A stretch of 64,000 bases of DNA from Solihabitans fulvus (GTDB taxonomy: Bacteria > Actinomycetota > Actinomycetes > Mycobacteriales > Pseudonocardiaceae): positions 166,232-230,231 of the forward strand of contig NZ_VUOB01000005.1 in assembly GCF_008386585.1 (NCBI RefSeq), given 5' to 3'. Made by a program: the position numbers and the translations under genes. The notes beneath the pieces were generated by a model. The model was given only the letters and a program-made list of their open reading frames with translations. It had not been told where the DNA came from and searched no databases. Positions within the stretch are counted from its first letter, which is position 1; every line of letters starts with the position of its first letter. Positions 1 through 9,096 of the stretch are shown one piece after another.

Positions 1-1
1 C

Positions 2-442
2 GAGACGATGCGGCTGCTGCTGTGCGGCATGGAGCGCCTGCTCGTCGCGGCGGCCAGCTCCGGCGACGTGGACGGCGCCGACCTCGCCAGCGTGACCGGG
101 GTGCCGGAGGTGGCGCGCGACGCCGGCTGGGTTCGGCTCGCTACCGGCTGGGTCGACGTCGCCGCCACCAGCGAGGTGTGGCGCACGGTGACCGGATCGG
201 AGGCCTGCGCCGTCATGGTCGAGGAGGACGCCGACGGGCACCGGCTGGTGGGCTATCTCGCCTCGGCCGCTCAACCCCTCTTCGCTGAGCTGCACCAGCA
301 GTTCGTGGCGGCAATCAGGGGCCGCGACGACACGCGCGCGCCGGCCACCTACCGGTGGGTGGCCACCGTGCCCGCGCGACCGGAGGACGCGGCCGCCTGG
401 GCACGGGAGCGCGTGCTGTCCGAGGACGACGGGCGGGGCTGA
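2..442 (+). CDS. C-terminal part of a condensation-domain-like protein (cut by window edge)
   Basis: The frame is open to the left edge, so only about the last 146 residues are present. The stretch around MERLLVAAASSGDVDGADL resembles the usual end of an NRPS condensation domain, where a helix with a Glu-Arg/Glu-Leu-Leu core is followed by an Asp-rich linker. The following segment with GHRLVGYLA resembles the C-terminal subdomain of adenylating enzymes. A fragment of a free C protein or of an NRPS is therefore likely, but this rests on short motifs. It converges on the leftward MmcQ-like gene, with only 2 bp between the stop codons. The assignment is tentative without the N-terminal part. Confidence 0.45.
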   Translation, partial: ETMRLLLCGMERLLVAAASSGDVDGADLASVTGVPEVARDAGWVRLATGWVDVAATSEVWRTVTGSEACAVMVEEDADGHRLVGYLASAAQPLFAELHQQFVAAIRGRDDTRAPATYRWVATVPARPEDAAAWARERVLSEDDGRG

Positions 443-444
443 GC

Positions 445-822
445 TCAGGCTGGCGGGTGCGCCGCGTCGAACTCAGCGAGCAACCGCTTCGGCGCGGCCC
501 GCCGCCAGCAGTCGGTCAGCAGTTCGGTGAGCTCGTCGAGATCGATGTTCGCCAACCGCACCAGGAGGGCGGGATAGCCGTCGTAGTGCGCCGTGGTGAA
601 GAACTTGTCCGGCTCCGAGGCGATCAGCCCGTCCTTCTCGGCCAGGTCGGCGCAGCCGATCATGATGACCTCCGGCTGCTCGTGGACCCGCACGAACAGC
701 GAGTTCCGCACCCGAAAGCCCGGCAGCCGGTTGTAGGGCTTCTCCGTGGTGGCGGGCAGCGACAACGCGACCCGGCGCACGTCCTCCTCGGTGACCACCG
801 TCGCGCCTCCATCCGCCGTCAC
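445..822 (-). CDS. MmcQ/YjbR family protein (first of two)
   Basis: This small protein of about 125 residues belongs to the MmcQ/YjbR family, named after a protein of the mitomycin cluster. It shows the family pattern: an N-terminal VRRVALSLPATTEKP helix-turn, then FRVRNSLFVRV, EKFFTTAHYDGYPALLVRL-like strands and a C-terminal helix with CWRRAAPKRL. The fold is cyanobacterial-CyaY-like and is often called DNA-binding; the biochemical role is not established. The GTG start is chosen because it overlaps the stop of the upstream glycosyltransferase gene as GTGA. A second family member lies 2 kb upstream in the same operon. Confidence 0.8.
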   Translation of the reverse strand: MTADGGATVVTEEDVRRVALSLPATTEKPYNRLPGFRVRNSLFVRVHEQPEVIMIGCADLAEKDGLIASEPDKFFTTAHYDGYPALLVRLANIDLDELTELLTDCWRRAAPKRLLAEFDAAHPPA

Positions 823-2411
823 GTCAGCTCGCCGACGTCCAGCGTAAGGGTGCCCAACCTGCCGAAGCAGACCGAAATGCCGGCGGACCCGCTCCCCGCC
901 GCCGCGTCCACGGCCTCGCTTCGGCTGCCGCCGAGCGGGATCTCCCTGCGCACGCCCTGCGCGCCCACCACGAGGAAGGCGTTCCACCGGCCCGGCGCCA
1001 GCGGCCGCCCGTCCCCGACGTCCGTGCAGTCGACCGTCGCTTCGAACCCGGCGAACGCGAAACGGCCCCGGCCGTGCTCCTGGGCCAGCTCCGGCGTGGG
1101 CACTGGGCTGACCGGCCAGCGGTGTTCCTGCCGGCCAAGCCGATCGCGCAGCACCAGCTCGGTGCTGACCTCGACGGTGTCCACGCGCTCCAGGAAGGCG
1201 TGCCCGGCCAGCCGCAGCCGGGGGCCGTCCCAGCGCAGGGTGTCCAGGCGGTGGCGCACCTCGAGCTCGCCGGTGATGTCGTAGCAGCTCGCCGGCACGC
1301 CGACCGTCGGGTCGTCCAGGTACGGGTAGCCGGCATAGACCCGGCCGGCCCTGATGGTGTCCGGTCCGCGCTCACCAGCCGCGACGACCCGTACGAGCTC
1401 GGACAACTCGGCCTCCAGGCCGCGCGCGATGAGCTCGGCTTTCACCCGGTCGAGCGCCGGCAGGCGGGCGGTCACCCGGGGCGTCAGCCAGGTCGCGAGC
1501 AACCCGCGGGACCGGTCGACCAGCACGCGCCGCGCGTCGGGACCGTGCCGCAGGAAGCGCCCGCCGAACACCTGCTGGGTCAGGTCCAGCACGGCGTCGC
1601 GCACCGTGAAGTCCCGCCGCCAACGCAGTTCCGGGCGATCGTCCAGCCGCAGCCCCAGTTCCAGCGACTCGACGTGCGACAGCGTCCCGATCAGTCGGGA
1701 GGTCAGGTTGTTGCCGTCGTCGCGGACCCGCTCGAAGTAGCAGTCGTAGTCGCTGACCATGCTCACGGTCGCGGCCCGGTCGACGTAGGTGGCGGAGAAC
1801 AGGGTGTCCTCACCGAAGATCATTTCCTCGTCGAAACGCATGCCGAACCGGGTGATCAGGTCCCGGCGGAACAGCTGCTTGCAGTCCCCGAGGGCAACCA
1901 GTAGCGCGGTCTGTTCGGCCGCCGCGGCCGAGCGGCCGAGCGCGGCCATGTAGTCGTGCGCGTCGATGCCCGGATGCCGAAGCCGGCCGGCCAGCGGAAC
2001 GTGGTCGGCGGGGCTGGCGATGCCCTTGGGCCCGCCAACGCTCCTGCGGTGGCAGGCCACCACGTCCGCGTCGCGCTGGTCGGCCAACGCGACCATGCGT
2101 TCCAGCGCCTCGGGTCCAAGGTAGTCGTCGGCGTCGAGGAAGAACACGTACCGCCCGCGCGCTTGGTCCAGCGCGACGTTGCGTGGGTGGCTGGGGCCGC
2201 CGGAGGCCGGCTGGTGGGTCACGTGCAAGTTCGGCCAGCACGTGTCGAGGAGGTCGAGCTGGGTCCCGGAGCCGTCGGTCGACCCGTCGTCGACCGCGAT
2301 CACCTCAAGGCGGTCCCGCCCGATCGACTGCTCGAACACCGAGGACAGGCAGGTGACCAGGTACGGCATGGCGTCGTACACCGGCACCACGACGGTCACG
2401 TCCGGCGGCAT
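819..2411 (-). CDS. family 2 glycosyltransferase with C-terminal beta-sandwich region
   Basis: The N-terminal 230 residues form a GT-A fold of family GT2. VTVVVPVYD opens the domain, the nucleotide-sugar motif DDGSTDGSG is at residues 41-49, and the metal-binding DADD is at 93-96. The remaining 300 residues look like the regions seen after GT2 domains in wall-teichoic-acid transferases of the TarS/TarP kind: a helical segment, then an all-beta region with GRWNAFLVV near residue 485. It could glycosylate the cluster product or a cell-surface polymer; the sequence does not decide. It starts 3 bp after the cupin stop and its own stop overlaps the next start, so it is translationally coupled. Confidence 0.8.
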   Translation of the reverse strand: MPPDVTVVVPVYDAMPYLVTCLSSVFEQSIGRDRLEVIAVDDGSTDGSGTQLDLLDTCWPNLHVTHQPASGGPSHPRNVALDQARGRYVFFLDADDYLGPEALERMVALADQRDADVVACHRRSVGGPKGIASPADHVPLAGRLRHPGIDAHDYMAALGRSAAAAEQTALLVALGDCKQLFRRDLITRFGMRFDEEMIFGEDTLFSATYVDRAATVSMVSDYDCYFERVRDDGNNLTSRLIGTLSHVESLELGLRLDDRPELRWRRDFTVRDAVLDLTQQVFGGRFLRHGPDARRVLVDRSRGLLATWLTPRVTARLPALDRVKAELIARGLEAELSELVRVVAAGERGPDTIRAGRVYAGYPYLDDPTVGVPASCYDITGELEVRHRLDTLRWDGPRLRLAGHAFLERVDTVEVSTELVLRDRLGRQEHRWPVSPVPTPELAQEHGRGRFAFAGFEATVDCTDVGDGRPLAPGRWNAFLVVGAQGVRREIPLGGSRSEAVDAAAGSGSAGISVCFGRLGTLTLDVGELT

Positions 2412-2414
2412 GGC

Positions 2415-2843
2415 TCACCCCTCGGGCGGGCTGATCCGCAGCTCAGCCTCCTGCTCGAAGTCGGCGACGAAGCCACCCCAGCCGCTGGCGGCGGCCTGCG
2501 GCGCCGGTGCCGTGATGGCGAGCAACTGGACTTCGCCCGCGCTCTTGATCTCGTAGCCGTGCTCGATGCCGCGCGGCAGGAACACGCACCCGCCGCCCGC
2601 CACCTCGAACCGCTCGGTCCCGCAGCGGAACTCCAGCTCGCCACTGAGCACGTAGAAGAACTCGTCCTCGGTGTCGTGTGTGTGGTCCGGTGGCTCCTCG
2701 CCGGCCCTGGTCGTGTACTCGACGACCGCCAGCCGCCGGCCCTGGCCGAGCTCGCCGACCTTGACCACGAAGTCAACACCGAAGTTGTAGGTCCAGCCCG
2801 TTCCCTGCGCGAGCGCGTACGGGCGGATCGTCGTGTCGTCCAT
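2415..2843 (-). CDS. single-domain cupin protein
   Basis: A cupin of about 142 residues. Motif 1 is seen as PDHTHDTEDEFFYVLSGELEF, with a His-x-His pair and a downstream acidic residue for metal binding. Motif 2 is seen as VFLPRGIEHGY with its conserved Pro and His. Such proteins act as small isomerases, dioxygenases, dehydratases or binding proteins; no substrate can be read here. The ATG at 2843 is preferred over an earlier in-frame start because GGAAAGAGG lies just upstream and because it avoids overlap with the preceding gene. It sits between an MmcQ-like gene and the glycosyltransferase gene in a tightly packed operon. Confidence 0.8.
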   Translation of the reverse strand: MDDTTIRPYALAQGTGWTYNFGVDFVVKVGELGQGRRLAVVEYTTRAGEEPPDHTHDTEDEFFYVLSGELEFRCGTERFEVAGGGCVFLPRGIEHGYEIKSAGEVQLLAITAPAPQAAASGWGGFVADFEQEAELRISPPEG

Positions 2844-2853
2844 GGCCTCTTTC

Positions 2854-3249
2854 CTATTGGGAGCCGCTGCGCGCATCAAGACCCTGGTCGAACCTGGCCC
2901 GAAGTTCCTCGGGCGCGCGCACCCGCCACGAGGCCACGAGCAGGTCGGTCAGCTCGTCCACGTCGACCGCCGCCAACCGGACCAGGACGTTGGGCGCGCC
3001 CTCGTAGTGTGGGCTGGTGAAGAACTTCTCCGGCGCCGCACGCAGCATCGCGTCCTTCTCCTCCAGATCGCGCGTGTGCACGACGAGGGCCTCCGGGTTC
3101 TGCCGCAGCTTGGCGAAGCCGCGGCGGGACACCCGGAAGTAGGGCGCTCCGGCGGAGAGCAGTTCCGAGGTGTCCGGCAGTGTGGCGATGATCTGCCGCA
3201 CGTCGTGCTCAGTTGCCATGGCGATCGGCGGCGGGCCGGCGGGCCGCAC
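2854..3249 (-). CDS. MmcQ/YjbR family protein (second of two)
   Basis: This protein of about 131 residues has the same fold and motif order as the 445-822 gene: VRQIIATLPDTSEL, then YFRVSRRGFAKL, EKFFTSPHYEGAPNVLVRLAA and SWRVRAPEEL. The two are clearly paralogous but differ in many positions, so this is not a recent duplication. A strong Shine-Dalgarno AAGGAGG lies 5 bp before the GTG at 3249, which decides the start; an ATG at 3219 is the weaker alternative. The gene is 37 bp after the P450 gene in the same operon. The function in secondary metabolism is unknown. Confidence 0.78.
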   Translation of the reverse strand: MRPAGPPPIAMATEHDVRQIIATLPDTSELLSAGAPYFRVSRRGFAKLRQNPEALVVHTRDLEEKDAMLRAAPEKFFTSPHYEGAPNVLVRLAAVDVDELTDLLVASWRVRAPEELRARFDQGLDARSGSQ

Positions 3250-3286
3250 CGCGTCCTCCTTCCCCTGTCGAACCGTCGGGTGCGCG

Positions 3287-4450
3287 CTACCAGGTGACCG
3301 GCAGCGCGTCGAACCCCTCACTTGTCGGCCGCTCCTTGAAACGCAGTTCCTCGGCGTCGATCGCCAGGCGCAGGGTCGGGAAGCGCTCGACGACGAGCTC
3401 CACCACCACCTGGATCTCGATCTTGGCCAGCCGGGCGGCCGGGCAGGAGTGCGGGCCGTAGCCGAAGGTCAGGTGCGGGTTGGGGGTGCGCCGCGGGTCG
3501 AAGCGGTCCGGCTCGGGGAACACGCTGGTGTCCATGTTGGCTCCGACGACGTTGAGCAGGATCAGGTCGCCGCGGCGCAGCGCCCTGGCCCGTTCCTCGA
3601 AGTCGTGCAGCGCGAACCGCCGGATCCCCTCCGGGCCCTGGATCTTTCCCGAGATGACCGGGAACAGGCGCAGGATCTCCTCGACCGCCGGCCCGATCAG
3701 TCGGGGGTCCCGCACGAGGCTGTCGTACTGCGCTGGGTCGCGCAGCAGTAGCACCAGCGCCCAGTCCAGGGCGTTGGTCGGCGTCTCGCGGCCCTTGCTG
3801 ACGAGGCTGGTCAGGAACTTCAGGGCGCGGTCGAGGTAGGCCCGGTTGTCCCCGGCCGCAGTGAGCATCGTGGACACGAAGTCGTCGCCACCCTGCTGGC
3901 GGGACGCCATCAGCGCTCGCACGTACCGCAGCAGGGTGGCCTGTCCCTGTCCCGCCTCGGCCTGGGTGCCGGTCTTGACCGCCTCCCAGCAGGTTCGGAA
4001 GTGGTGCCCGTCCTCCTGTGGCACGTCGAGCAGGGCACAGGTGACGAAGCTCACCGTCGGCACTGACAGCTGACTGTGCAGATCGGGCGGTCGCGGGCCG
4101 GCGGCGACGCCCTCAAGCAGGGAGCGCACCCGGTCTGCGATCCTCGGCCGCAGCGCGTCGATCCGCTCGGTCGCGAACGCCTTGCGGAGCACCCTGGACC
4201 AGCCAAGGCTCTCGGCCTGGTCGGCCAGATCGGGGTCGGTCGGCTCGCCCGCACTGTCCGAAGTGGACGCGATGGCGTCGGGCCGCGTGTGGGGCAGCAT
4301 CGGGTCCACATCGGACAGTCGAGGGTCGTGACTGAGGGACTTCACGGCGGCGTGGCCGTTCACCTGCCAGGCCGGCCGGCCGGTCTGGGTTCGCACCATC
4401 GAGATGTCGGCCTCGTCCTGCCGGTCGCTCCGCGTATCTGGCTCGCTCAC
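3287..4450 (-). CDS. cytochrome P450 with atypical I-helix and heme loop
   Basis: A bacterial class I P450 of 387 residues, soluble, needing ferredoxin and reductase from elsewhere. The K-helix ExxR is EEILR, and the heme loop is FGYGPHSCPA with Cys336 as thiolate ligand; the usual Gly two positions after Cys is Ala. The I-helix oxygen-binding motif reads KGRETP where AGxETT is usual, keeping the Glu-Thr pair. The gene starts 15 bp after the free condensation-protein gene and shares its operon with a carrier protein, so the substrate may be a carrier-bound intermediate (inference). Hydroxylation is the default guess. Confidence 0.9.
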   Translation of the reverse strand: MSEPDTRSDRQDEADISMVRTQTGRPAWQVNGHAAVKSLSHDPRLSDVDPMLPHTRPDAIASTSDSAGEPTDPDLADQAESLGWSRVLRKAFATERIDALRPRIADRVRSLLEGVAAGPRPPDLHSQLSVPTVSFVTCALLDVPQEDGHHFRTCWEAVKTGTQAEAGQGQATLLRYVRALMASRQQGGDDFVSTMLTAAGDNRAYLDRALKFLTSLVSKGRETPTNALDWALVLLLRDPAQYDSLVRDPRLIGPAVEEILRLFPVISGKIQGPEGIRRFALHDFEERARALRRGDLILLNVVGANMDTSVFPEPDRFDPRRTPNPHLTFGYGPHSCPAARLAKIEIQVVVELVVERFPTLRLAIDAEELRFKERPTSEGFDALPVTW

Positions 4451-4465
4451 CGGAACACCGCCGTC

Positions 4466-5800
4466 CTAGCTGGAACGCGCCTGCGTGGGGTAGTCGAGCA
4501 CGCACTGCTCGATCTCTGCGGCCAGCGCCCGCACGGTGTCCGGGTGGAACAGGTCGCACCGGTAGACGAGGCTGAAGTCGGTATCGGGCTGCTTGCGCTC
4601 CCCGGCGATGGTCAGGTCCAGCCAGAACGGGCTGTGCAGCGGGCCCGTCAGCAGGTAGACCGGCATGACGTCCTTCACCTTCACGCTGGAGGTCACCCAG
4701 TCGGGGTTCGCAACGCGCTCCGGGGGAAAGAACTGGCTCTGGATGTTGGGACCGGCTGGCAGACCCGACTCGCCGTCCGGGGCCTCGCCGGTGAGCAGGT
4801 CGATCGGGCACGGCCGCGACAGCGACTCCAGGATCGCGTGGAAGGTCGGCTGGATGGTCTCCCGCAGGGTGTCGCGGACGTCCACGCGCAGCCAGGTCAT
4901 GTCGGTGAGCGGGCCGAACACTCCGAACAGGTCAGGTGACCTGCGTCGGGAGATCGGACAGGACAGCACGATCGACGGCTGGCCCGACCGCTTCGCCAGC
5001 ACGAACGCGAACACCGAGAGGAGTACGGCGTACTCGCTGCACCGGTTCTCCGTGGCGATGGCGTGCACGGCCAGCGCCGTAGCCTGTGCGCCGATCTTGA
5101 CGTAGGCGGTCGGGCCGACCGGGTTGCGGACGCCATCGGGGTAGTCCACCGGGAGCGGGTACTCCAGCCGCTGGTCCCGCAGCCGTTCGCGCCAGAAGGC
5201 GATGTTGTCGACCTCCCGCTGGCGCGACGAGGGCACGACGCTTGCGGCGTAGGTGGCGAAGTCCATCGTCACCGGTGGCAGGTCTGGCTGGCGCCCCAGC
5301 GTGAACGACTCGTAGAGGCTGGTGAACTCGGCGATGAAGATCGCCATGGACTCGATGTCGCAGACCGTCTGGTGATACGCGCCGAACACCAGGAACTCGC
5401 TGTCGAGCTGGATAACCAGGACCCGGATCGGCGGCTGCTCGGCCAGGTTGAACGGCGTGCGGCAGTACTCCTCGTAGCGGGCCAGCAGGAACTGGTCACG
5501 CTCCTTGCCGGCGAGGCCGGTCGCGTCGCGCAGTTGCATCGGGACGTCGGCGAAGGGCTGGACCTCCTGCACCCAGCCGTCCGCCCGGCGCCGGGTGGCG
5601 GCCAGCAGAACCGGGTAGCGGTCGCAGATCGCCTCGAACGCGCGGGTGAAGGCGGGCCAGTCGACCTGCCCGTCGACGGTCCAGGTGAACGGCAGCACCC
5701 AGTACCCACTCTGCGGCACCGCCTGGTCCTGGGCGGTGATCCAGCGCTGGATCGGCGTCGCGGGCCATTCGCTCGCCCTGGAACTCTGCACTGTGGTCAT
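4466..5800 (-). CDS. free-standing condensation-domain protein C1, catalytic His replaced
   Basis: A 444-residue protein with the length and pattern of a single NRPS condensation domain (chloramphenicol-acetyltransferase fold). The core motif HHxxxDG reads HQTVCDI at residues 143-149: the first His and the Asp remain, but the second His, the catalytic base in active C domains, is Gln. FDLAEQP-like FNLAEQPPIR and the DFATYA segment also fit. It may be a non-catalytic partner or may act by another mechanism. Its start is 31 bp after the carrier-protein gene 5832-6098, its probable partner. This is one of four free C proteins in the window. Confidence 0.85.
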   Translation of the reverse strand: MTTVQSSRASEWPATPIQRWITAQDQAVPQSGYWVLPFTWTVDGQVDWPAFTRAFEAICDRYPVLLAATRRRADGWVQEVQPFADVPMQLRDATGLAGKERDQFLLARYEEYCRTPFNLAEQPPIRVLVIQLDSEFLVFGAYHQTVCDIESMAIFIAEFTSLYESFTLGRQPDLPPVTMDFATYAASVVPSSRQREVDNIAFWRERLRDQRLEYPLPVDYPDGVRNPVGPTAYVKIGAQATALAVHAIATENRCSEYAVLLSVFAFVLAKRSGQPSIVLSCPISRRRSPDLFGVFGPLTDMTWLRVDVRDTLRETIQPTFHAILESLSRPCPIDLLTGEAPDGESGLPAGPNIQSQFFPPERVANPDWVTSSVKVKDVMPVYLLTGPLHSPFWLDLTIAGERKQPDTDFSLVYRCDLFHPDTVRALAAEIEQCVLDYPTQARSS

Positions 5801-5831
5801 CGAAGATCCTCGGTTTCTCTCGAAAACCGGG

Positions 5832-6098
5832 TCAGGACGCCGGGGCGGCCAGCGCGACCCACCATGAGTCGGCGAGATCCCGCACCGTGTTGGAGACGAA
5901 GAACGAATCCAATTCCGGCCCGACGCCGAACTCCTCGACGATCATGTCGGCGATGATGACGGCGTCCATCGAGTCGCCGCCGAGATCCAGGAAATGGGTG
6001 TCCGGCTGGACCACCACTCCCAGTACCTCCTTGATGACAGCGAACAACCGGTCGACGCCGCTCGATTTGTCCAGAAGGTCTGGCCCCGTGGTGGACAT
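5832..6098 (-). CDS. acyl/peptidyl carrier protein
   Basis: A free carrier protein of about 88 residues. The phosphopantetheine site is LGGDSMDA with Ser43, in the normal place between helices 1 and 2. GGDS is the form usual in peptidyl carriers. The ATG at 6098 is preferred over an upstream start because GGAAGGG lies 7 bp before it. It sits between a methyltransferase gene and free C protein C1, so those enzymes probably act on its thioester. Confidence 0.9.
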   Translation of the reverse strand: MSTTGPDLLDKSSGVDRLFAVIKEVLGVVVQPDTHFLDLGGDSMDAVIIADMIVEEFGVGPELDSFFVSNTVRDLADSWWVALAAPAS

Positions 6099-6146
6099 TG
6101 ACGATCCCTTCCTTTCTGACCGAAACGGCGAGGAGTGCATCCGAAG

Positions 6147-7157
6147 TCATCGCGCCGCGAGTTCCAGCAGCCATTTCTTCCGAAGCCGCTGACTGTTCGC
6201 GACGCGCAGTCCCGACCCTTCGGCGAGCCGAGCCATGTCCGCGATGGTGCGCTGGCGGCCACCGAACAGCGCGAGCATCCGCAGGTCCATTCGCGTGTCG
6301 TCGACGCCGTCCTCGGTGAACGAGTCGACGATCAGCAGCCGGTCCTGCTGGCGCAGCGCCTCGCCGCACCGGCCAAGGATCGCCGAGGTCTCCTCGTCGT
6401 TCCAGTCGTGCAGCACCGAGTTGAGCACCAGCGTGCCGGGGTCGACCCCGGTCAGCGGCTGGAAGAAGTCGCCGCCGACCACCGCGCAGCGATCGGTCAG
6501 GCCGGCCCTGGCCAGGTTGCGTTCGGCCACCCAGGTGTTGCCCGGCAGGTCGAAGAACGTGCCGCGCAGACCGTCGAACGCGGACAGCAGGCGGACCAGC
6601 AGCTCGGCGTTGCCGCTGCCGAGGTCGACCACGTGCGCGATCGAGGCCCAGTCGAACCCCGCCAGCAGCGGCCCGATCTCGGTGCGCAGGTGCCGGTCGG
6701 TCATCGAGTCGAACGACGCCTTCAGGCGCGGATCGGCGGTCAGGTCCTCCCAGAACGTGGCGCCGAACAGGCGCGGATACGCGGCCTCCCCGGTTCGCAC
6801 GGAGTGCACGAGGTGCACCAGCGACAGCTCGGACCGCCCGACGGAGCTGTCCGCGTCCAGGAACTCCTGGGCCAACCGCAGTTGCCGGCCCAGAGTGGTG
6901 AGCGCGATGTCCCGGTCGCCGCTCGCGGTGAACACGCCGACCGAGACCAGGTGGCGGATCAGGACACCCAGGGACGGCCGGTGCGCGGCGGTTTTCGCGG
7001 CCAGCCCGTCCACCGTGTCGACACCGTCACCAATGTGTTCGGCGAGCCGGAGGGTGGCCGCGACCCGCACCGCCATCGGCGTGATCAGATCGCCGACGTC
7101 GTCAATGCGTACGATTCCGGCCGGCTGGCCGCGGCGTCCAGAAGCCACAGGAGACAC
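6147..7157 (-). CDS. SAM-dependent O-methyltransferase (winged-helix dimer type)
   Basis: About 336 residues from the chosen GTG. The N-terminal winged-helix dimerization region reads DVGDLITPMAVRVAATLRLAEHI, as in actinomycete polyketide O-methyltransferases. The SAM motif I is VVDLGSGNAELL, later motifs include GGDFFQPL and LVLNSVLHDWNDEE, and GGRQRT is the usual C-terminal signature. The start is uncertain: GTG at 7157 or 7148, or a longer form from 7241. A possible promoter lies at 7260-7289. It is the first gene of a block with a carrier protein, C1 and a P450. Very similar in type to the gene at 17124-18122. Confidence 0.85.
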   Translation of the reverse strand: MSPVASGRRGQPAGIVRIDDVGDLITPMAVRVAATLRLAEHIGDGVDTVDGLAAKTAAHRPSLGVLIRHLVSVGVFTASGDRDIALTTLGRQLRLAQEFLDADSSVGRSELSLVHLVHSVRTGEAAYPRLFGATFWEDLTADPRLKASFDSMTDRHLRTEIGPLLAGFDWASIAHVVDLGSGNAELLVRLLSAFDGLRGTFFDLPGNTWVAERNLARAGLTDRCAVVGGDFFQPLTGVDPGTLVLNSVLHDWNDEETSAILGRCGEALRQQDRLLIVDSFTEDGVDDTRMDLRMLALFGGRQRTIADMARLAEGSGLRVANSQRLRKKWLLELAAR

Positions 7158-7259
7158 GCTCCAACACTGAATATGGCCCGGATTCCCCGAGCGAATGACC
7201 GAGGCGCTGCCGAAACCGTGAACCCAACGACCGAGGAACACTCACCGGATCTGCTTGGC

Positions 7260-7289
7260 AGCCTAATTACGGGCCGTCGGATCTGGCAA
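7260..7289 (-). promoter_or_regulatory. possible sigma70-type promoter before the methyltransferase gene
   Basis: In the 151 bp between the ABC transporter stop and the methyltransferase gene the minus strand carries TTGCCA (7289-7284), an 18-bp spacer and TAGGCT (7265-7260). It would let the methyltransferase-carrier-C1-P450 block be transcribed apart from the transporters. This is a match by eye only. Confidence 0.35.
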
Positions 7290-7308
7290 TGACGCGTCTT
7301 TGTCCGGG

Positions 7309-9096
7309 CTACCGATAACTGCTGGCCTGTAGTTCGAACAGCTCGGCGTAGAGGCCGTTTCGCGCGATCAGCTCGTCGTGGCTGCCCACCTCGACCAGTC
7401 GGCGATCGTCCAGAACCATGATCAGCTCCGCCATCTGGACCGTGGAGAACCGGTGCGACACGAGCACGGTGATCGCACCGGTCTCGGCGGCCATCCCCCG
7501 CGCCCGGCTGGCGTAGTGGCGAAACAGCTCGTGCTCGGTGACCGCGTCCAGGCTCGCCGTCGGTTCGTCGAGCACCAGCACCAGCGGCGACTCGCGCATC
7601 ATCGCCCGGCCAAGGGCGAGCTTCTGCCACTGTCCTCCGGACAGTTCCACCCCGTCGTCGAAGGTCCGGCCCAGCGGCGTGCGGGTGCCCAGCGGCAGGG
7701 CCTCCACGGTGCCCGTGGCTGCCGCGCGTTCCAGCGCCGAGTCGATCGCCGCCGGCTCCCCAATGCGCGGCAGGTCGCCGACGCCGACCGTCTCGCCGGC
7801 CAGCAGCTCGAACCGGGCGAAGTCCTGGAAGCCGGCGGCCCACCGGGTGCGCCACCGGACCGGGTCGAAGGACCGCAGATCCGTTCCGTCGACCAGGATC
7901 CGGCCCTCGGTCGGCTCGTAGAACCGAGCGAGCAGCTTCACCAGCGTGGACTTGCCCGCCCCGTTCTCGCCGACGACCGCGACGGTCGTGCCGGCCGGGA
8001 TGTGCAGCGTGAGATCGCGGATGACCTCACGTTCGGTGTCTGGGTAACGGAAGGTCACGCCCTCGAAGGTGATTCCGGAACTCAGCCGGTCGGGCGGTTC
8101 GGCCGGCTCCGCGACGGGAGGCAGGGCCGACCGGGCGTAGTTCGTCAGCCACACCAGCCGGCCCGCGGTCTTGATCTGGCCGTACAGCCACCCCGCCATG
8201 AACACCAGGCCCTGGACGAACCGGTTGACCCCGGCGGCTACCTGCACCGACATCAGCACGTCGCCCGGGGTGGCCCGGCCGTGGGTGGCCAGCACCGCCA
8301 CGAAGGCGATCGAGGCGACGTAGGCCGCGGCGAACACCAGCCAGCTGCCGGCGGCCAGGAAGCTGCCGGTCCAGACCGCGCGGTTCTGTAGTTCGTCGGC
8401 CCGGTCCCACTCCCGGCGATGCCGGTCCAGCAGCACCGGCCCCAGGCCGAACAGGCGGATCTCCTTGGCCGGCGACGCGTTGGTCGCGAGCTCGAAGACG
8501 TGGTTCGCGGAGCGCAGCGTCTCGACGGTGTCCTCCTGCGCCCGCACACGCATTCGCTCGGCCAGCGGCGACACCAGCAGCGACGGGATCGCGGCCAGCG
8601 GCAGGAGCAGCAGCAGCGGGTGGATCCTGGCCAGCAGCAGCACCGAGCCGCCGGTCAGCAGCAGCATGCCCAGGTTGTGACTGACCGAGTCGACGACCTC
8701 CCCCAGCTCGCCCCGGCGCAGCCGCAGCAGCTCCAACTGGTCGCGGTGCCGTGGCGTCTCGTGCAGGTCGAGGCCGGGCGTGTCGAGTGCGGCCTGCATC
8801 AGTCTGAGGTCGATGAGCAGGGTGGTCTTCTCGATGACCATCGCGCGAGCGGCGAGGCTGCCGACGCCGGAGAGCGTGCCGAGCAGCTGCACCGCGACCA
8901 GCGCCAAGGCGCCGGCCAGCACACCGCCCCCGTTGGCGGTCAGGGCTCCGTCGATGAGGAGCTTCGCGCCGTAGGCGGTGCCCAGCAGGCTGCACATGGC
9001 GATGGGTGAGCGCACCACCAGCCAGGCCGCCCGCCACGGGTCGGCGCGGAAGGTCAGCGCGATGATCAGTCCGACTGCGCGCAGTCCGTCAGGCAT
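7309..9096 (-). CDS. ABC transporter, fused membrane and ATPase domains (subunit 1)
   Basis: A half-transporter of 595 residues: hydrophobic type IV (exporter-fold) membrane region, then a nucleotide-binding domain. Walker A GENGAGKST is near residue 378, the signature LSGGQWQK near 485, Walker B LVLVLDEPTASLD follows, then the SHR switch His. All ATPase motifs are intact. Its ATG overlaps the end of the second transporter gene by 8 bp, so the two are probably made together as a heterodimer. Product export is the usual role. Import is possible, because YbtPQ and IrtAB are siderophore importers with this same fold. Confidence 0.92.
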   Translation of the reverse strand: MPDGLRAVGLIIALTFRADPWRAAWLVVRSPIAMCSLLGTAYGAKLLIDGALTANGGGVLAGALALVAVQLLGTLSGVGSLAARAMVIEKTTLLIDLRLMQAALDTPGLDLHETPRHRDQLELLRLRRGELGEVVDSVSHNLGMLLLTGGSVLLLARIHPLLLLLPLAAIPSLLVSPLAERMRVRAQEDTVETLRSANHVFELATNASPAKEIRLFGLGPVLLDRHRREWDRADELQNRAVWTGSFLAAGSWLVFAAAYVASIAFVAVLATHGRATPGDVLMSVQVAAGVNRFVQGLVFMAGWLYGQIKTAGRLVWLTNYARSALPPVAEPAEPPDRLSSGITFEGVTFRYPDTEREVIRDLTLHIPAGTTVAVVGENGAGKSTLVKLLARFYEPTEGRILVDGTDLRSFDPVRWRTRWAAGFQDFARFELLAGETVGVGDLPRIGEPAAIDSALERAAATGTVEALPLGTRTPLGRTFDDGVELSGGQWQKLALGRAMMRESPLVLVLDEPTASLDAVTEHELFRHYASRARGMAAETGAITVLVSHRFSTVQMAELIMVLDDRRLVEVGSHDELIARNGLYAELFELQASSYR

